DNA of 64,000 bases from Flagellimonas sediminis (lineage in GTDB: Bacteria; Bacteroidota; Bacteroidia; Flavobacteriales; Flavobacteriaceae), in assembly GCF_010500845.1 (NCBI RefSeq), contig NZ_JAAAMI010000010.1, positions 62,001 through 126,000 of the forward strand. The letters run 5' to 3'. The translations under genes were made by a program, and so were the position numbers. The notes under the pieces are model-generated. The model did no database searches, had not been told where the DNA came from, and saw only the letters and a list, made by a program, of their open reading frames with translations. Each line of letters begins with the position of its first letter. Position 1 is the first letter of the stretch. Positions 46,287 through 56,601 of the stretch are shown piece by piece.

Positions 46287-48405
46287 CCTGTTTTACTTCT
46301 TTGATTTGCAAATCTTCGTACTGCATAATGTAACATGCCTTATTGAAATATCCCGAAGTCCAATCGTTGAAATAATCAAAACTGTTACCTGTATATTCGG
46401 TCAACCCAATAATCTTGGAAGTTTCAAAAAGATTGTTCTTGTGTGCCAGTTTCAACAAAACATCAAAAGTCACATCAAAACCTCGGATTGCATAGCGGTC
46501 CGGTTGATTCCCATTAAACCGTTTTACATAGGCTTTGGTAAAACTATCCGTGCCCACTTCCCTGTAAAAGGAAGGATAGGTGAACTTTAAATTGGACAAA
46601 TGGGTCTTGGAAATGGCATCGTCCTCAAAAGCACCATTATAACTGGTGGTGAACATACGTACCTTGATATCACCCGAAATGGCCGAGTTGAGGATAGAAG
46701 TGACACTCGACACCATATTGGGTTGGTCCGTTTCCAAAAACACCCAGTTTTCCTTGGTCTCGGAGAGTTTCACCAAAAACTGGTCCAAATGTAGGGACTT
46801 ATTGTCTATCAATTTGGCCATTTGTGCTGCCGGAAATTTTCCCAAAATGGAATCATTGGCCACTTGATGGGTTGAATCGGCAATGATGATCACATTCTCA
46901 TTGTTATAGATCCTCTTCATATAAGAAAGCATCTTTTCCCGCAAGACGGCATCCCTAGGAACCGAAAAGAAAACATTGCCATGGCTCAATTTACTTTCCG
47001 AGGCAATCGGTGCTATTACCGGAATATTTTTGGTGGCAGCCTGCACGGCCACCTCATCCAAGGCCGCCCCAGAGACTGGACCAATTATGGCACTTACCCC
47101 GGAAAGATTGTCCCTAAACAAGATCTCTTTGACCTTGGTCTGGCTCAATTCGGTATCATACGTTTGTACATCTACCGAAACACCAAGCTTTTTAATGGAA
47201 TCCAAAGCCATTAATGCCCCGGAATAAAAACCTAGACTTAGGTTCATATCTCTACGGGTCTTGATCTGGCCCTCGGTCTTTTCCACATCGTTGATATTGA
47301 CCCTATCCAATCGAAAGGGCAACATGAACACCAATTTGGGCCTGTTGGCTACATCAATACTATCAACTAGGTTCACTCGATCCAAAACCAAGGCGTTTTT
47401 CACTTCAAGTCCAGCGGCTTTCTCTTTTGGAAGCTTCAGTACCATACCGGCCTTAAGTCCATTTTCCAGATCAGGATTGAGACGGTACAATTCATCCCTT
47501 GAAATTTTGAGGTTTTGGGTAATCCTGAAAATATTCTGTTTGGGTTTTACTTCGTAAAAAATAAAGTTTTCAGTATTTACTACTCCAGCGTCACTTGCCT
47601 TTTTAGGCAATCGGATGACCATCCCTTCCTTAAGCCCCCCTTCTTTCATGATCTCGGGGTTCAACTTCACTATGGAATCCGAAGGAATTCCATATTCCCT
47701 CCCCAAACTGTACAGGGTCATTTTTGGAGGAACGGTGTAAGAAGAAAAAAGCTCCACCTTCTGATCCTTTAAGCTATCCCCTTTGGGCCTTGGCAATTTA
47801 AGCTCCTGGCCAGCTGCCAAATAATCGGTATTCTTTAGCAACTCTGGGTTTAACAGAAGAAGGCTATCCACTGTAATCCCATATTTGTGTGCAATACTCC
47901 AACGGGTTTCTTTTGGTTGTACCAAATACGTTACATAATCCAGGTCCTTTTCTTCATTGGGGTCAACCTCCGGGAATTTTGGTATTTGCAGGACCATTCC
48001 TTTTTGTAAGGAAGAAGAATACAGTTCCCTGTTATATCTTTTGAGTTGCTCCTCGGTAATCTTATATTTTTGGGTAAGCCCAAAAAGGGTTTCCTTTTTA
48101 CGGACCCTGTGCTTGGTAAATCCAATCGGTTTGATCTCTTCCTGAGCGGGTTTCTCCTCCTTTTTTTCGAGGGTGGCATTGCCATTGATTGGAATCACAA
48201 GAATCGTGTTCACCTTAACGTCCGTGGCAGTCTTGATCTCTTTATTGGCCTGAAGGATGGAATATGGGGTAACCCGATACTTTTGTGCGATGCTCTGAAG
48301 CGTCTCCCCTTCCTTTACGGCATGCGTGGCATAGTTTTGCGCGGTGGCTGGCAATACGGCCAAAAAAAGAACCGCCAAAACCAGTCTAAAAAGTGTTTTT
48401 TTCAT
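46264..48405 (-). CDS. Five-LysM exported protein with periplasmic-binding-protein-like domain
   Basis: 713 residues from [10 protein letters not shown] at 48405, where ATGA overlaps the guaA stop. A start two codons earlier is possible. A signal peptide ends ATAQ. Five LysM repeats occupy about 27-73, 99-142, 159-205, 222-267 and 283-326 and should bind peptidoglycan. The C-terminal half (about 355-713) resembles a type 1 periplasmic binding fold ([22 protein letters not shown]), as in LppC/LpoA-like activators or amino-acid receptors. A cell-wall sensing or synthase-activating role is inferred. The guaA-LysM pairing looks characteristic of flavobacteria. Confidence 0.9.
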   Translation of the reverse strand: MKKTLFRLVLAVLFLAVLPATAQNYATHAVKEGETLQSIAQKYRVTPYSILQANKEIKTATDVKVNTILVIPINGNATLEKKEEKPAQEEIKPIGFTKHRVRKKETLFGLTQKYKITEEQLKRYNRELYSSSLQKGMVLQIPKFPEVDPNEEKDLDYVTYLVQPKETRWSIAHKYGITVDSLLLLNPELLKNTDYLAAGQELKLPRPKGDSLKDQKVELFSSYTVPPKMTLYSLGREYGIPSDSIVKLNPEIMKEGGLKEGMVIRLPKKASDAGVVNTENFIFYEVKPKQNIFRITQNLKISRDELYRLNPDLENGLKAGMVLKLPKEKAAGLEVKNALVLDRVNLVDSIDVANRPKLVFMLPFRLDRVNINDVEKTEGQIKTRRDMNLSLGFYSGALMALDSIKKLGVSVDVQTYDTELSQTKVKEILFRDNLSGVSAIIGPVSGAALDEVAVQAATKNIPVIAPIASESKLSHGNVFFSVPRDAVLREKMLSYMKRIYNNENVIIIADSTHQVANDSILGKFPAAQMAKLIDNKSLHLDQFLVKLSETKENWVFLETDQPNMVSSVTSILNSAISGDIKVRMFTTSYNGAFEDDAISKTHLSNLKFTYPSFYREVGTDSFTKAYVKRFNGNQPDRYAIRGFDVTFDVLLKLAHKNNLFETSKIIGLTEYTGNSFDYFNDWTSGYFNKACYIMQYEDLQIKEVKQDDLKSNL

Positions 48406-49934
48406 TCCCATTCTATAGTTGCAGGTGGTTTTGAGCTAATGTCGTACACTACTCTATTAACGCCCTTGACCTTGTTTATTATATCATTAGAAACCTTTTG
48501 AAGGAACTCATAAGGTAAATTTACCCAATCCGCGGTCATACCATCGGTACTTTCCACCGCTCTGAGCGCCACACATTTTTCGTACGTACGCTCATCTCCC
48601 ATAACTCCTACACTATCTACGGGCAAAAGCATGGCTCCGGCCTGCCACACCTTGTCATAAAGTCCCCATTTTTTCAATCCGTCCACAAAAATGGCATCCA
48701 CTTCTTGCAAAATGGCCACTTTTTCTGCAGTAATATCGCCCAAGATACGGATTCCCAAACCAGGACCAGGAAAAGGGTGTCTTCCTAAAATATCTTCGGA
48801 CATGCCCATGCTGGCACCCACTCGTCTCACTTCATCCTTGAACAACATTTTTAGGGGCTCTACCACTTTCAATTTCATATAATCGGGCAACCCACCAACA
48901 TTGTGGTGACTTTTGATCACTGCTGATGGACCTCCACTTGCTGAAACCGATTCGATCCTATCCGGATAAATGGTCCCTTGTGCCAACCATTTTGCATTTT
49001 CGACCTTGTGGGACTCGTCATCAAAAACTTCGATAAAGACCCTTCCGATGATCTTTCTTTTGCCTTCCGGATCCGATTCACCCTTCAAGGCATCCAAAAA
49101 ACGTGCCGAAGCATCCACTCCCTTCACATTGAGACCCATGTGTTTGTATTGATCCAAAACGCTTTCAAACTCATTTTTGCGCAAAAGACCATTGTTTACG
49201 AATATGCAATAAAGATGGTCTCCAATGGCCTTGTTCAACAACATGGCCGCAACACTGGAATCAACACCACCTGACAATCCCAGGATTACCTTTTCATCCC
49301 CGATTTCCTTTTTGAGCTCCTCCACGGTAGTTTCCACAAAGGCGTCAGGAGTCCAATCCTGTTTCAATCCTGCAATGTTCACCAAAAAGTTTTCAAGCAA
49401 CTTCTTGCCATCCGTGGTATGGTAAACCTCGGGGTGAAACTGAATACCATATGTGGTTTCTCCATCAATCTTAAAGGCTGCATTTTCCACATCGTGTGTA
49501 CTGGCCAATCGAATTCCTCCTTCAGGAAGCTCCTTGATGGTATCGCTATGGCTCATCCAAACCTGGCTTCCTTGGTCCAGTCCTTTTAAAAACGCCTCGT
49601 CATTCTTCACGAAGGATAAATTGGCCCTACCGTACTCACGCGTTGCGGAAGGCGCCACATTTCCACCATGGAAATGGGATAGGTATTGCGCCCCATAACA
49701 AATACCCAGCAAAGGCATTTTTCCCTTTATTTCTGAAAGATCGGGGTGTGGTGCCTGCTCTGACCGTACAGATGAAGGTGATCCCGATAAGATCACAGCC
49801 TTGTAATCCGACAGGTCCTTGGGCAGTTTGTTGAACGGTTTTATCTCGGAATAAATGTTGAGTTCCCTCACGCGTCTTGCGATCAATTGAGTGTACTGGG
49901 AACCAAAGTCTAGAATAAGTACGTTGTTATGCAT
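48402..49934 (-). CDS. guaA: GMP synthase (glutamine-hydrolysing)
   Basis: 510 residues from [20 protein letters not shown] at 49934. The glutaminase domain has C79 (LLGICYGAQ), H167 and E169 (QFHPEV). The ATP pyrophosphatase P-loop GLSGGVDSS is at 219-227, and a C-terminal dimerisation domain ends [18 protein letters not shown]. It aminates XMP to GMP. The upstream -7 box lies only four bases before the ATG, so the mRNA may be nearly leaderless. Confidence 0.96.
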   Translation of the reverse strand: MHNNVLILDFGSQYTQLIARRVRELNIYSEIKPFNKLPKDLSDYKAVILSGSPSSVRSEQAPHPDLSEIKGKMPLLGICYGAQYLSHFHGGNVAPSATREYGRANLSFVKNDEAFLKGLDQGSQVWMSHSDTIKELPEGGIRLASTHDVENAAFKIDGETTYGIQFHPEVYHTTDGKKLLENFLVNIAGLKQDWTPDAFVETTVEELKKEIGDEKVILGLSGGVDSSVAAMLLNKAIGDHLYCIFVNNGLLRKNEFESVLDQYKHMGLNVKGVDASARFLDALKGESDPEGKRKIIGRVFIEVFDDESHKVENAKWLAQGTIYPDRIESVSASGGPSAVIKSHHNVGGLPDYMKLKVVEPLKMLFKDEVRRVGASMGMSEDILGRHPFPGPGLGIRILGDITAEKVAILQEVDAIFVDGLKKWGLYDKVWQAGAMLLPVDSVGVMGDERTYEKCVALRAVESTDGMTADWVNLPYEFLQKVSNDIINKVKGVNRVVYDISSKPPATIEWE

Positions 49935-49937
49935 GGG

Positions 49938-49945
49938 CAAAAATA
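49938..49945 (-). promoter_or_regulatory. -7 box immediately upstream of guaA
   Basis: On the minus strand this reads TATTTTTG, matching TAnnTTTG, ending four bases before the guaA ATG. No TTG at the proper -33 distance. If real, transcription would start at or next to the start codon. Confidence 0.35.
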
Positions 49946-50137
49946 GCAATTTGGTTTTGTTGGAAAAGTATCTTTTAATGGATATTTATGACAACTTTTT
50001 CCATCTGAAGTGGGTTTGCCTCCTCAATTGGCCACATCATTTGTGCACCTTACCGAACAATGTCATCAACATAACGTAATGTAGTTTTTTTCTTAACTGT
50101 TTTCGTCATTTCTTTGCAGACCAAAATAAACCAAACC

Positions 50138-50797
50138 ATGATCAAGGGATTCATTTTTGATTTGGACGGAGTAATCACCGATACGGCCGAACTCCATTTT
50201 GAAGCGTGGAAAAAACTCTCGGATGAAATGGGCTGGCACTTTGATCGCGAGCTCAATGAAAAACTCCGTGGGATTTCGCGGATGGATTCCATCAAAGTCA
50301 TCATGGACCATAATCATGTTACCCTGACCGATGATGCCGTGGTTGAACTTGCCACCAAAAAAAATAACATCTACGTGGCCAGCTTGGATACGATGACCCC
50401 GAACGATTACCTACCGGGCGCCAAAGAACTTTTGACCCATCTACGCCAAGAGGGATTTTTGGTCGCTTTGGGAAGTGCGAGCAAAAATGCAATTAAAGTG
50501 CTACAACAGCTCAACGCCACCCATTTTTTTGATGTGATCGGGGATGGGAACAGCGTTGCCAAGAGCAAACCTGCGCCGGATATCTTTTTATATGCCTCCG
50601 AAAAATTAAAATTGCAACCCGGCAACTGTGTGGTTTTCGAGGATGCCGAAAAAGGCATTGATGCCGCCATTGCCGGAGGATTCCACAGTGTGGGCATTGG
50701 CCCAGAGGAAAGGGTGGGCCATGCGGAAGTGAGGTTCAATTCCATGAAAGAAGCCACCTTTTTTGAGGTCAAATCCTTCTTTTCGGATTTTTTCTAA
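50138..50797 (+). CDS. pgmB: Beta-phosphoglucomutase, HAD family
   Basis: 219 residues from MIKGFIFDLDGVITDTAELH at 50138. Earlier in-frame starts add only eight residues. The HAD nucleophile and acid are in FDLDGVI. The cap contains the KLRGISRMDSI substrate loop typical of beta-phosphoglucomutase. LGSASKNA, KPAPDIF and FEDAEKGIDAA are motifs II to IV. It converts beta-glucose 1-phosphate, from maltose or trehalose phosphorolysis, to glucose 6-phosphate. No phosphorylase gene is in the window, although GlgB and a GH31 enzyme are. Confidence 0.92.
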   Translation: MIKGFIFDLDGVITDTAELHFEAWKKLSDEMGWHFDRELNEKLRGISRMDSIKVIMDHNHVTLTDDAVVELATKKNNIYVASLDTMTPNDYLPGAKELLTHLRQEGFLVALGSASKNAIKVLQQLNATHFFDVIGDGNSVAKSKPAPDIFLYASEKLKLQPGNCVVFEDAEKGIDAAIAGGFHSVGIGPEERVGHAEVRFNSMKEATFFEVKSFFSDFF

Positions 50798-50889
50798 AAC
50801 TTTTTTCAGGTTTTACTTTTTTCACGATAATCCGTTCTTTTTCAAAAAGTTGGAACAAATTGTTATTTTAGGAGTGTAATTCAACCTCC

Positions 50890-52737
50890 ATGAAGCCCTA
50901 CATCCCCTGCGCCTTTCTCTTTTGTCTTTGCTTAATTGCCAATGTTCGGGGTCAGGAGAATCAAAAAAAAATAGATAGTATTCTTCAAATCATAAATCAA
51001 ACCAAAATTGACACCGTTGCTGCGCGCAATTATCTGGAACTCTCGGACCTTACCATGTACAACGACCAGAACAAGACCCTTGAATATCTGGAAAAGGCCC
51101 AGGCATTGTACCAAAAAAGCAAAAATGATAAGGGAGTGGCCAAATTGTACGCCCAAAAGGCCAATTATTATTATAGACTTGGCAAAATTGATTCTGCACG
51201 ACGCTATCTTAAATCCTCGGTGGACAAATCCCTTAAGTTGGGAGATACCTTACGCGCCTCGGTGATCCGGCACAACATTGGGATACTGGACCATTACCAA
51301 GGCAACACAGAAAGTGCAAATGCCATTATGGACGAGAACATCCCTGTTTTTAACAAGTTCAAGGATTCAGTTCATTTAGGGAATGCCTATCTGCTGAAAG
51401 GAAAAATAGGCATGACCAATGGATTTTTCAACATAGCACTGCAAGAAACCCAAAAGGCGTTGAAAATCCATAAAGCATTGAACGATGAATTTAGGATGGC
51501 CGAGGATCTGTTCCAAATCGGAACCATTTACCAGACCACTCAAGATCACGAGAAGGCCATTGCCATTTTTGAGGAAAGCATTGGGTACTACAAAAAAATA
51601 GAAAACGACCAAAGTGTGGCCCAGGCCCTGAACTATCTGGCCGACTCTAAAATCAAATTGAAACAGTTGGAGTCCGCGGAAAAGGATTTGGACGAAGCAT
51701 TGGCCCTCTCGGAAAAACTCGAATACAATGCCAACATAGCAAGGGTGTATTCCAACAAAGGCCTTCTTGAGTTTACACGGGATGCCTATACGGAAGCCAT
51801 ATTGCACTTCGAATCGAGCTTGGTCACTTGGGAAACGATAGGCTCCCCTTACAATGAGGCAACATCCCTCTTATATTTGGGCAGGACCTACAAAAAGCAA
51901 GGGAACCTGAACAAAGCAATGACCTATTTTGATAAAGGCTTGGAGATTGGCAAGGATTTGGGGGACCCCGAAATTCTCGCCAAAGTGTACTTGGCAAAAG
52001 CGGAAACATTGGAAGGGCTAAAAGATTATCAGGAAGCCTTGACCAATTTCAAGAAGAACAAATCCATCAGTGATTCCATCTTTACCTTGAACCGCACCAA
52101 GGCCACGGAAGAACTGAAAACCATTTACGAAACCGAAAAAAAGGAACAGCAAATCGTATTGTTGGAACAGGAGGCCAAGGTAAGTGACCTTCAAAAATTA
52201 CTCTTGGGAGGTGGACTTGGCTTATCGGTATTGGTTTTTGGGTTTGGGTTTTACGGTGTGCGGCAGAAACTAAAACGGAACAAGGCGGAAAAAGCCAAAG
52301 TGGATGCAGAACTGGCCTTCAAGCGAAAGGAGCTTACTACCCATGCCCTTCACTTGGCCAAAAAGAACGAAGTCCTGGAAGACCTGAAACAAAAAGCAAA
52401 AGAGTTGAAGCAAAACGACGCTTCCAAAAATGGTTACCAGCAACTCATCCGCACCATTGATTTTGACCTTCAGGACGACAATAACTGGAAAAATTTTTCC
52501 CGATATTTTGAAGAAGTCCATAAAGATTTCAACAGTAACGTAAAGGCCAGGTTCCCCAATATCACCGCAAATGAATTGCGTTTGCTGGCACTGCTGAAAA
52601 TGAACCTATCTTCCAAGGAGATTGCCAATATCTTGAACATATCGCAAGAAGGCATCAAAAAAGCTCGGTACAGACTCCGAAAAAAACTGAACATTGCCAC
52701 CGAGGATTCTCTTCAGGACCTGGTGTTAAGTCTATAA
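50890..52737 (+). CDS. Membrane TPR protein with C-terminal LuxR-like helix-turn-helix
   Basis: 615 residues. A signal peptide ends VRGQ. About eight TPR repeats in the periplasm (roughly 45-400) follow, for example the ENDQSVAQALNYLADSKIKL and GSPYNEATSLLYLGRTYKKQ segments. One membrane helix lies at about 436-456. A cytosolic coiled coil (Lys/Glu-rich, 457-500) leads to a helix-turn-helix at about 558-602 (ANELRLLALLKMNLSSKEIA, NILNISQEGIKKARYRLRKK). This Bacteroidota-specific design senses envelope state and binds DNA from the membrane. No kinase domain. It lies 224 bases upstream of the aerolysin-like lipoprotein gene on the same strand. Confidence 0.88.
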   Translation: MKPYIPCAFLFCLCLIANVRGQENQKKIDSILQIINQTKIDTVAARNYLELSDLTMYNDQNKTLEYLEKAQALYQKSKNDKGVAKLYAQKANYYYRLGKIDSARRYLKSSVDKSLKLGDTLRASVIRHNIGILDHYQGNTESANAIMDENIPVFNKFKDSVHLGNAYLLKGKIGMTNGFFNIALQETQKALKIHKALNDEFRMAEDLFQIGTIYQTTQDHEKAIAIFEESIGYYKKIENDQSVAQALNYLADSKIKLKQLESAEKDLDEALALSEKLEYNANIARVYSNKGLLEFTRDAYTEAILHFESSLVTWETIGSPYNEATSLLYLGRTYKKQGNLNKAMTYFDKGLEIGKDLGDPEILAKVYLAKAETLEGLKDYQEALTNFKKNKSISDSIFTLNRTKATEELKTIYETEKKEQQIVLLEQEAKVSDLQKLLLGGGLGLSVLVFGFGFYGVRQKLKRNKAEKAKVDAELAFKRKELTTHALHLAKKNEVLEDLKQKAKELKQNDASKNGYQQLIRTIDFDLQDDNNWKNFSRYFEEVHKDFNSNVKARFPNITANELRLLALLKMNLSSKEIANILNISQEGIKKARYRLRKKLNIATEDSLQDLVLSL

Positions 52738-52835
52738 AATCAATACCTCCCTGTCCACTTGATGTCCCTTTATTAAAATATGGGGTGTCCACCCTTTGTC
52801 CACCACCATTATTTCCTTCCTCAAAATCAGCATTT

Positions 52836-52843
52836 TATGTTTG
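52836..52843 (+). promoter_or_regulatory. Possible -7 box upstream of the aerolysin-like lipoprotein
   Basis: TATGTTTG matches TAnnTTTG, 118 bases before the ATG at 52962. No TTG lies at the -33 distance, so it may need an activator or be a chance match. The remaining leader includes a locally GC-rich stretch near 52880-52930 with no clear hairpin. Confidence 0.28.
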
Positions 52844-52961
52844 TCCTGTCAATGATTTTGACAAAACCGTTTTGTGGTCTTGCTCGGCTAAGGGCTGCAG
52901 ACCGTTACCGGGCGAGTCGCACAAAACGCATTAAAAAGTTTAACCACAAAACCACGGAATC

Positions 52962-54617
52962 ATGAAAACAACATTTAATAATTTTAGTAAAATGGCCCTC
53001 ACATTACTGGTCGTTTTATTTATGGCCTGTAGCAAGGATGAATCGCCAGAACCTCCAAAAAAAGGGATAGAGGTACTACCTAGCCCCATTTCCACAAATG
53101 AATTTGAAACTGATGAAGGGGAAATCGGTATCAGTATCAGCGGTAGGGATATTGCAAAAAAAGGTTATGTACCTTACAAAGCGGTAATTTCCATAGAGTC
53201 CACCTCAAACATAGAGGACCAAGTCGTTCTTTTTGACGAACTGAACAATCTGGCCAACTTATCCTTTAAAAATGAGGATTTGGATGAATCCATCCAACAA
53301 GAACTTAAAGAAGGTATTCCAATCTCGGTAACGGTTTTGGATGAAAATGATAGTGTTCTGGCAACTCAAAACTTCGCGAAACTTTCCTTTGCATCCAGTC
53401 CAAATGAAAAAGAGATTACCGCCGATGGTTTAGATGACCTGTTCGCAGAAGTTACCTTAAGGGAAGACCTCAAGTATTTTATGCAGGTAGTGAATATGGA
53501 TAATGAAGTTTTTGGGGTGCCCAGTTCCCAACTTTATACCAACACTACAAACCTGGCAACAGATGTCCGATATAGACAAGAATTGGATTATACTGCCAAT
53601 GCCGCATTTTCATTGGAAGATTTTTCCACTTATTATTTTAAAAAGATTCCTGGAAACGAAGAATACTATTCCATTGGGGTACATAATAACAGTGACCTGC
53701 ATTATTTGTACATGTATGGTACTCAGCTCCGAATCCAAAGCAAAGCGAATATTATACAAAATGGAGGTAACACCAATGTATTGGATTATCCTAACTATTG
53801 GTTTAAAATAATAAAAGAAGCACCTGGACTTTTCAAGATCGTACCCAACGGAGCGGAAAATCCACTGATTTTATCCGGGCAAGGCTTTGGAGTTGCAGAT
53901 AATCCCGATCCAGATGAACCCCTATACTTTAGGATCATGCTTTTTGATATAGATTGGGATATCCTGGCCGTAGATTCCAAATTCATGAATCCGATCATGC
54001 CTTCTTCAGCAACCAGCAGTGCCTATAACAGCACCCTGCGTAATTGCAGCAGTGGTTCCTTAACTCAAACAATAGGTGAAAGCAACACCATCACCACCAC
54101 ACAAGTGGCCGGTTGGGAAGAAAGTATGTCTGTATCCTCAACAAATTCAGTTAGTGTTTCCGTGACCATTGCACATGAAGCTGAGACTAAATTTTTTGGA
54201 ACAGGCGGTAAAACTTCTGGATCTATTACCGGAAGCTATGAATATTCCAAATCCCTGACTTCAACCAATACCAAATCTGGAAGTCTCAGCACCCAAAAAT
54301 CAGTACAGGTATCGGTTTCCCGGGAAATAGGAGTACCACCAGGAACTGCAATTGCCGTTGCTGATGTATACCAACAATATGTGAACATAAAAGTTCCCTT
54401 TGCCCAGCGTTTTAGAATTTCGGGCAAATACCGAGAAGACAACAGTGAACTGACTGGACAAGAAATTCTTACCCAATTTGCCTTTAACAGCTTCACCGGT
54501 GTGGTAACCGATGTACAGGCCAATTTTATAGAAGTTACGGTTCGGGGTACCACTACCATTGATAGAATCATTGAAACATCAACCGAAACAAGGGACATAC
54601 CCAACTCATGCAATTAG
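52962..54617 (+). CDS. Lipoprotein with beta-trefoil-like and aerolysin-like pore-forming modules
   Basis: 551 residues. A lipoprotein signal ends FMAC (Cys23). Residues 35-210 are an acidic region of unknown fold. Residues about 222-335 show repeated aromatic strand motifs (YYFKKIPGNEEYYSI, YWFKIIKEAPGLFKIV, LYFRIMLFDI) as in ricin-type beta-trefoil lectins. Residues about 365-545 have long alternating Ser/Thr strands (ESMSVSSTNSVSVSVTI), then a Gly-rich hairpin (FFGTGGKTSGSITGSYEYSK), a second Ser/Thr strand pair, and IGVPPGTAIAVADVYQQYV then KVPFAQRF. This order matches ETX/MTX2/aerolysin proteins, whose hairpin becomes the membrane barrel. Cys361 and Cys550 could form a disulfide. I infer a surface-anchored or released pore-forming protein, but no similarity search was possible. 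Confidence 0.7.
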   Translation: MKTTFNNFSKMALTLLVVLFMACSKDESPEPPKKGIEVLPSPISTNEFETDEGEIGISISGRDIAKKGYVPYKAVISIESTSNIEDQVVLFDELNNLANLSFKNEDLDESIQQELKEGIPISVTVLDENDSVLATQNFAKLSFASSPNEKEITADGLDDLFAEVTLREDLKYFMQVVNMDNEVFGVPSSQLYTNTTNLATDVRYRQELDYTANAAFSLEDFSTYYFKKIPGNEEYYSIGVHNNSDLHYLYMYGTQLRIQSKANIIQNGGNTNVLDYPNYWFKIIKEAPGLFKIVPNGAENPLILSGQGFGVADNPDPDEPLYFRIMLFDIDWDILAVDSKFMNPIMPSSATSSAYNSTLRNCSSGSLTQTIGESNTITTTQVAGWEESMSVSSTNSVSVSVTIAHEAETKFFGTGGKTSGSITGSYEYSKSLTSTNTKSGSLSTQKSVQVSVSREIGVPPGTAIAVADVYQQYVNIKVPFAQRFRISGKYREDNSELTGQEILTQFAFNSFTGVVTDVQANFIEVTVRGTTTIDRIIETSTETRDIPNSCN

Positions 54618-54634
54618 GCGAAGATTACCATAAA

Positions 54635-54664
54635 AAAAGCCCCGGGAACCACTCCGGGGCTTTT
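54635..54664 (+). terminator. Rho-independent terminator after the aerolysin-like gene
   Basis: AAAAGCCCCGG (54635-54645) pairs perfectly with CCGGGGCTTTT (54654-54664) around an eight-base loop. It lies 18 bases past the stop. Flanking A and T tracts suggest it also ends transcription from bshC on the other strand. Confidence 0.88.
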
Positions 54665-54837
54665 AAATAAAATCAAAACCAACCTAAACATATGAGTTAA
54701 CCAACTCAAAATATTTACTTTTTCATAGCAATTTTCAATAATGGAACAACCAAGCAGGGAAATACCCTACCTCGTTTTCCAAAAATTTTCAGATTATTTT
54801 AAAAAAAATCCTAAGAGTCTGTTTTTGAAGGAATTAC

Positions 54838-56439
54838 CTAATGTTTTAAAACAATGAATTCCTCACTGAAGGGATCAAGTGTTTCCAGTAATAAGGAAAT
54901 AAAGTTATCTCCCATCTCCAAATAGAGTTCGGAAAAGTTCCATTGGCGCTCCTGAAGTGATTTGTTCGGGAACAACTCGTTCTGAAGCTCGGTCAAACGT
55001 ACCACATGGTCCTTCAATTTTCTTTTTTGGGCTTTCAACAAACGCTTTTCGAGGGCATCCAAGCCTTTCTTTTGCTTTACTTCCTGAGCTTTCACCGCTC
55101 CTAAAAAGCTTTTATCGGTCTGTTCTGCTAATTCATACAAATGTTTGAACTGCTCTTCCAAGAGCTTTTTCTGGGGAGAAAAATCAATATCGATGTTGGA
55201 AATATCCCTAATCCTTTTGTTGATCAGGGAATGTTGCTTCAAAAACAAATGGGAAACCTTTAATCCCAGTTTCTCCACTTTTTGGAACTGCTTTTCCGTA
55301 ATGACCAAGGCGGAGTTCCTGAGCATCAACATGGGATAGGTTACCCCAAGTGCATCAAAATAGGACTTGAGTTCCAACCAATAGGCCAACTCACCTCCCC
55401 CACCAATGTAGCAGAGATTGGGCAATATTACCTCTTGGTACAAAGGCCTTGCAACCACATTGGGTGAAAATCGCTCGGGATGGTTTTCCAGTTCCTCCTT
55501 CAAGGCTTCTGGAGAAAAATCGATATAGGTATTGATCACATGGTACTTGCCGTTACGCTCAACAATCCGTTCACGAACGTTATCCTTCAAATAAAAATAA
55601 TTGATTTCCCTTGGGTTGACCTGTATGATATAATCCGAAGATATCTTGGCAAGGCCGGCTATACTTTCGGATACTTTGGCAAAAGGGACTTGCTCAAAAA
55701 TATCCTTCTTAACATAGGGAACGAGCAATTTCTTCAGTTGCACATCATCACCATCAACAATGACCAATCCTTGCTCCCCAAAAAGGGCATTGGCCAAAAA
55801 TCTGGTGGCTTTGGTCAGGGTATCGTGTTCCAAATAAGCCTGTTGGAACAACTTTTTCAACGTTTCTGCCTTCCCAAACTGGCCAATCTCACCAGCAAAA
55901 GTGTCAAAAACCTGATCTAATCCTTCGGTGGACAAACGGCCCACGGCTCCGTTCGCTTTTTTATTCCATTGGATTTTTTTCCCGCGTAATTTGAAATAGT
56001 TGATCTCATCAAAATCATGGTCCTCGGTGGCCATCCAATACATGGGCACAAAATGGTACTTGGGGTAGTGTTCCTTTAGTTTTCGGGCCAAATTGATGGT
56101 GGAAACAATCTTGTACAAAAAATATAGAGGTCCGGTGAACAGGTTCAATTGGTGACCTGTGACCACCGTAAAAGTTGTATCATCGGCCAGTTTTGCAATG
56201 TGGTTGGCGGTGCCCTCGGAAATGGCGACTCCTTCATATTGCTTGTTCAGTGCATTGACCAAAACAGCCCTATACCCATGTGGAAAATTGGCTTTCTTTT
56301 CTTGGATCTGCTCCGCAAAGTTTTTCAATGTGGGATACCTGTTGAAGAATGGTTTTAAATCTTCATGCCGGTCCAGATAATCGCAAATAAGTTTGGAAAA
56401 ATAACCTGTTTCCTTAAAGGGTATACAATCTACGTCCAT
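54838..56439 (-). CDS. bshC: Bacillithiol biosynthesis cysteine-adding enzyme
   Basis: 533 residues, full length for BshC. Recognisable blocks are PFKETGYFSKLICDYL at the N-terminus, VVTGHQLNLFTGPLYFLYKI (nucleotide-binding HIGH-like region), PMYWMATEDHDFDEI and YIGGGGELAYWLELK, with a coiled-coil insertion around 390-490. It is thought to ligate cysteine to glucosaminyl-malate in the last step of bacillithiol synthesis. bshA and bshB are not in this window. A perfect -7 box lies just upstream. Confidence 0.95.
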   Translation of the reverse strand: MDVDCIPFKETGYFSKLICDYLDRHEDLKPFFNRYPTLKNFAEQIQEKKANFPHGYRAVLVNALNKQYEGVAISEGTANHIAKLADDTTFTVVTGHQLNLFTGPLYFLYKIVSTINLARKLKEHYPKYHFVPMYWMATEDHDFDEINYFKLRGKKIQWNKKANGAVGRLSTEGLDQVFDTFAGEIGQFGKAETLKKLFQQAYLEHDTLTKATRFLANALFGEQGLVIVDGDDVQLKKLLVPYVKKDIFEQVPFAKVSESIAGLAKISSDYIIQVNPREINYFYLKDNVRERIVERNGKYHVINTYIDFSPEALKEELENHPERFSPNVVARPLYQEVILPNLCYIGGGGELAYWLELKSYFDALGVTYPMLMLRNSALVITEKQFQKVEKLGLKVSHLFLKQHSLINKRIRDISNIDIDFSPQKKLLEEQFKHLYELAEQTDKSFLGAVKAQEVKQKKGLDALEKRLLKAQKRKLKDHVVRLTELQNELFPNKSLQERQWNFSELYLEMGDNFISLLLETLDPFSEEFIVLKH

Positions 56440-56459
56440 TCAAACTGTAATGAGGTGTT

Positions 56460-56467
56460 CAAAGATA
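56460..56467 (-). promoter_or_regulatory. -7 box for bshC
   Basis: On the minus strand this reads TATCTTTG, a perfect TAnnTTTG, 20 bases before the ATG. No clear -33 TTG. Confidence 0.5.
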
Positions 56468-56570
56468 ACTTACTTCTTTTTTAGTCGTCCTAAAAATACG
56501 TTAATTGCATTTTTTGTGTTTCGGACCGACCTCACACTTAAAAATTATGGTACAAAGAACAATTTATTAG

Positions 56571-56578
56571 TAGATTTG
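56571..56578 (+). promoter_or_regulatory. -7 box for the M14 peptidase gene
   Basis: TAGATTTG matches TAnnTTTG. The predicted transcript start near 56584 favours translation from the ATG at 56602 over that at 56590. No exact TTG at -33. Confidence 0.45.
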
Positions 56579-56601
56579 GAATCCAACTAATGACACCGAG
56601 C

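Noticed and set aside
52880..52930. GC-richer patch in the leader of the aerolysin-like gene, considered as a structured RNA
   Set aside because: No convincing stem or known riboswitch core could be built by eye.
52780..52965. 61-codon open frame upstream of the aerolysin-like gene
   Set aside because: Composition is not protein-like, and it overlaps the next start without a ribosome-binding context.
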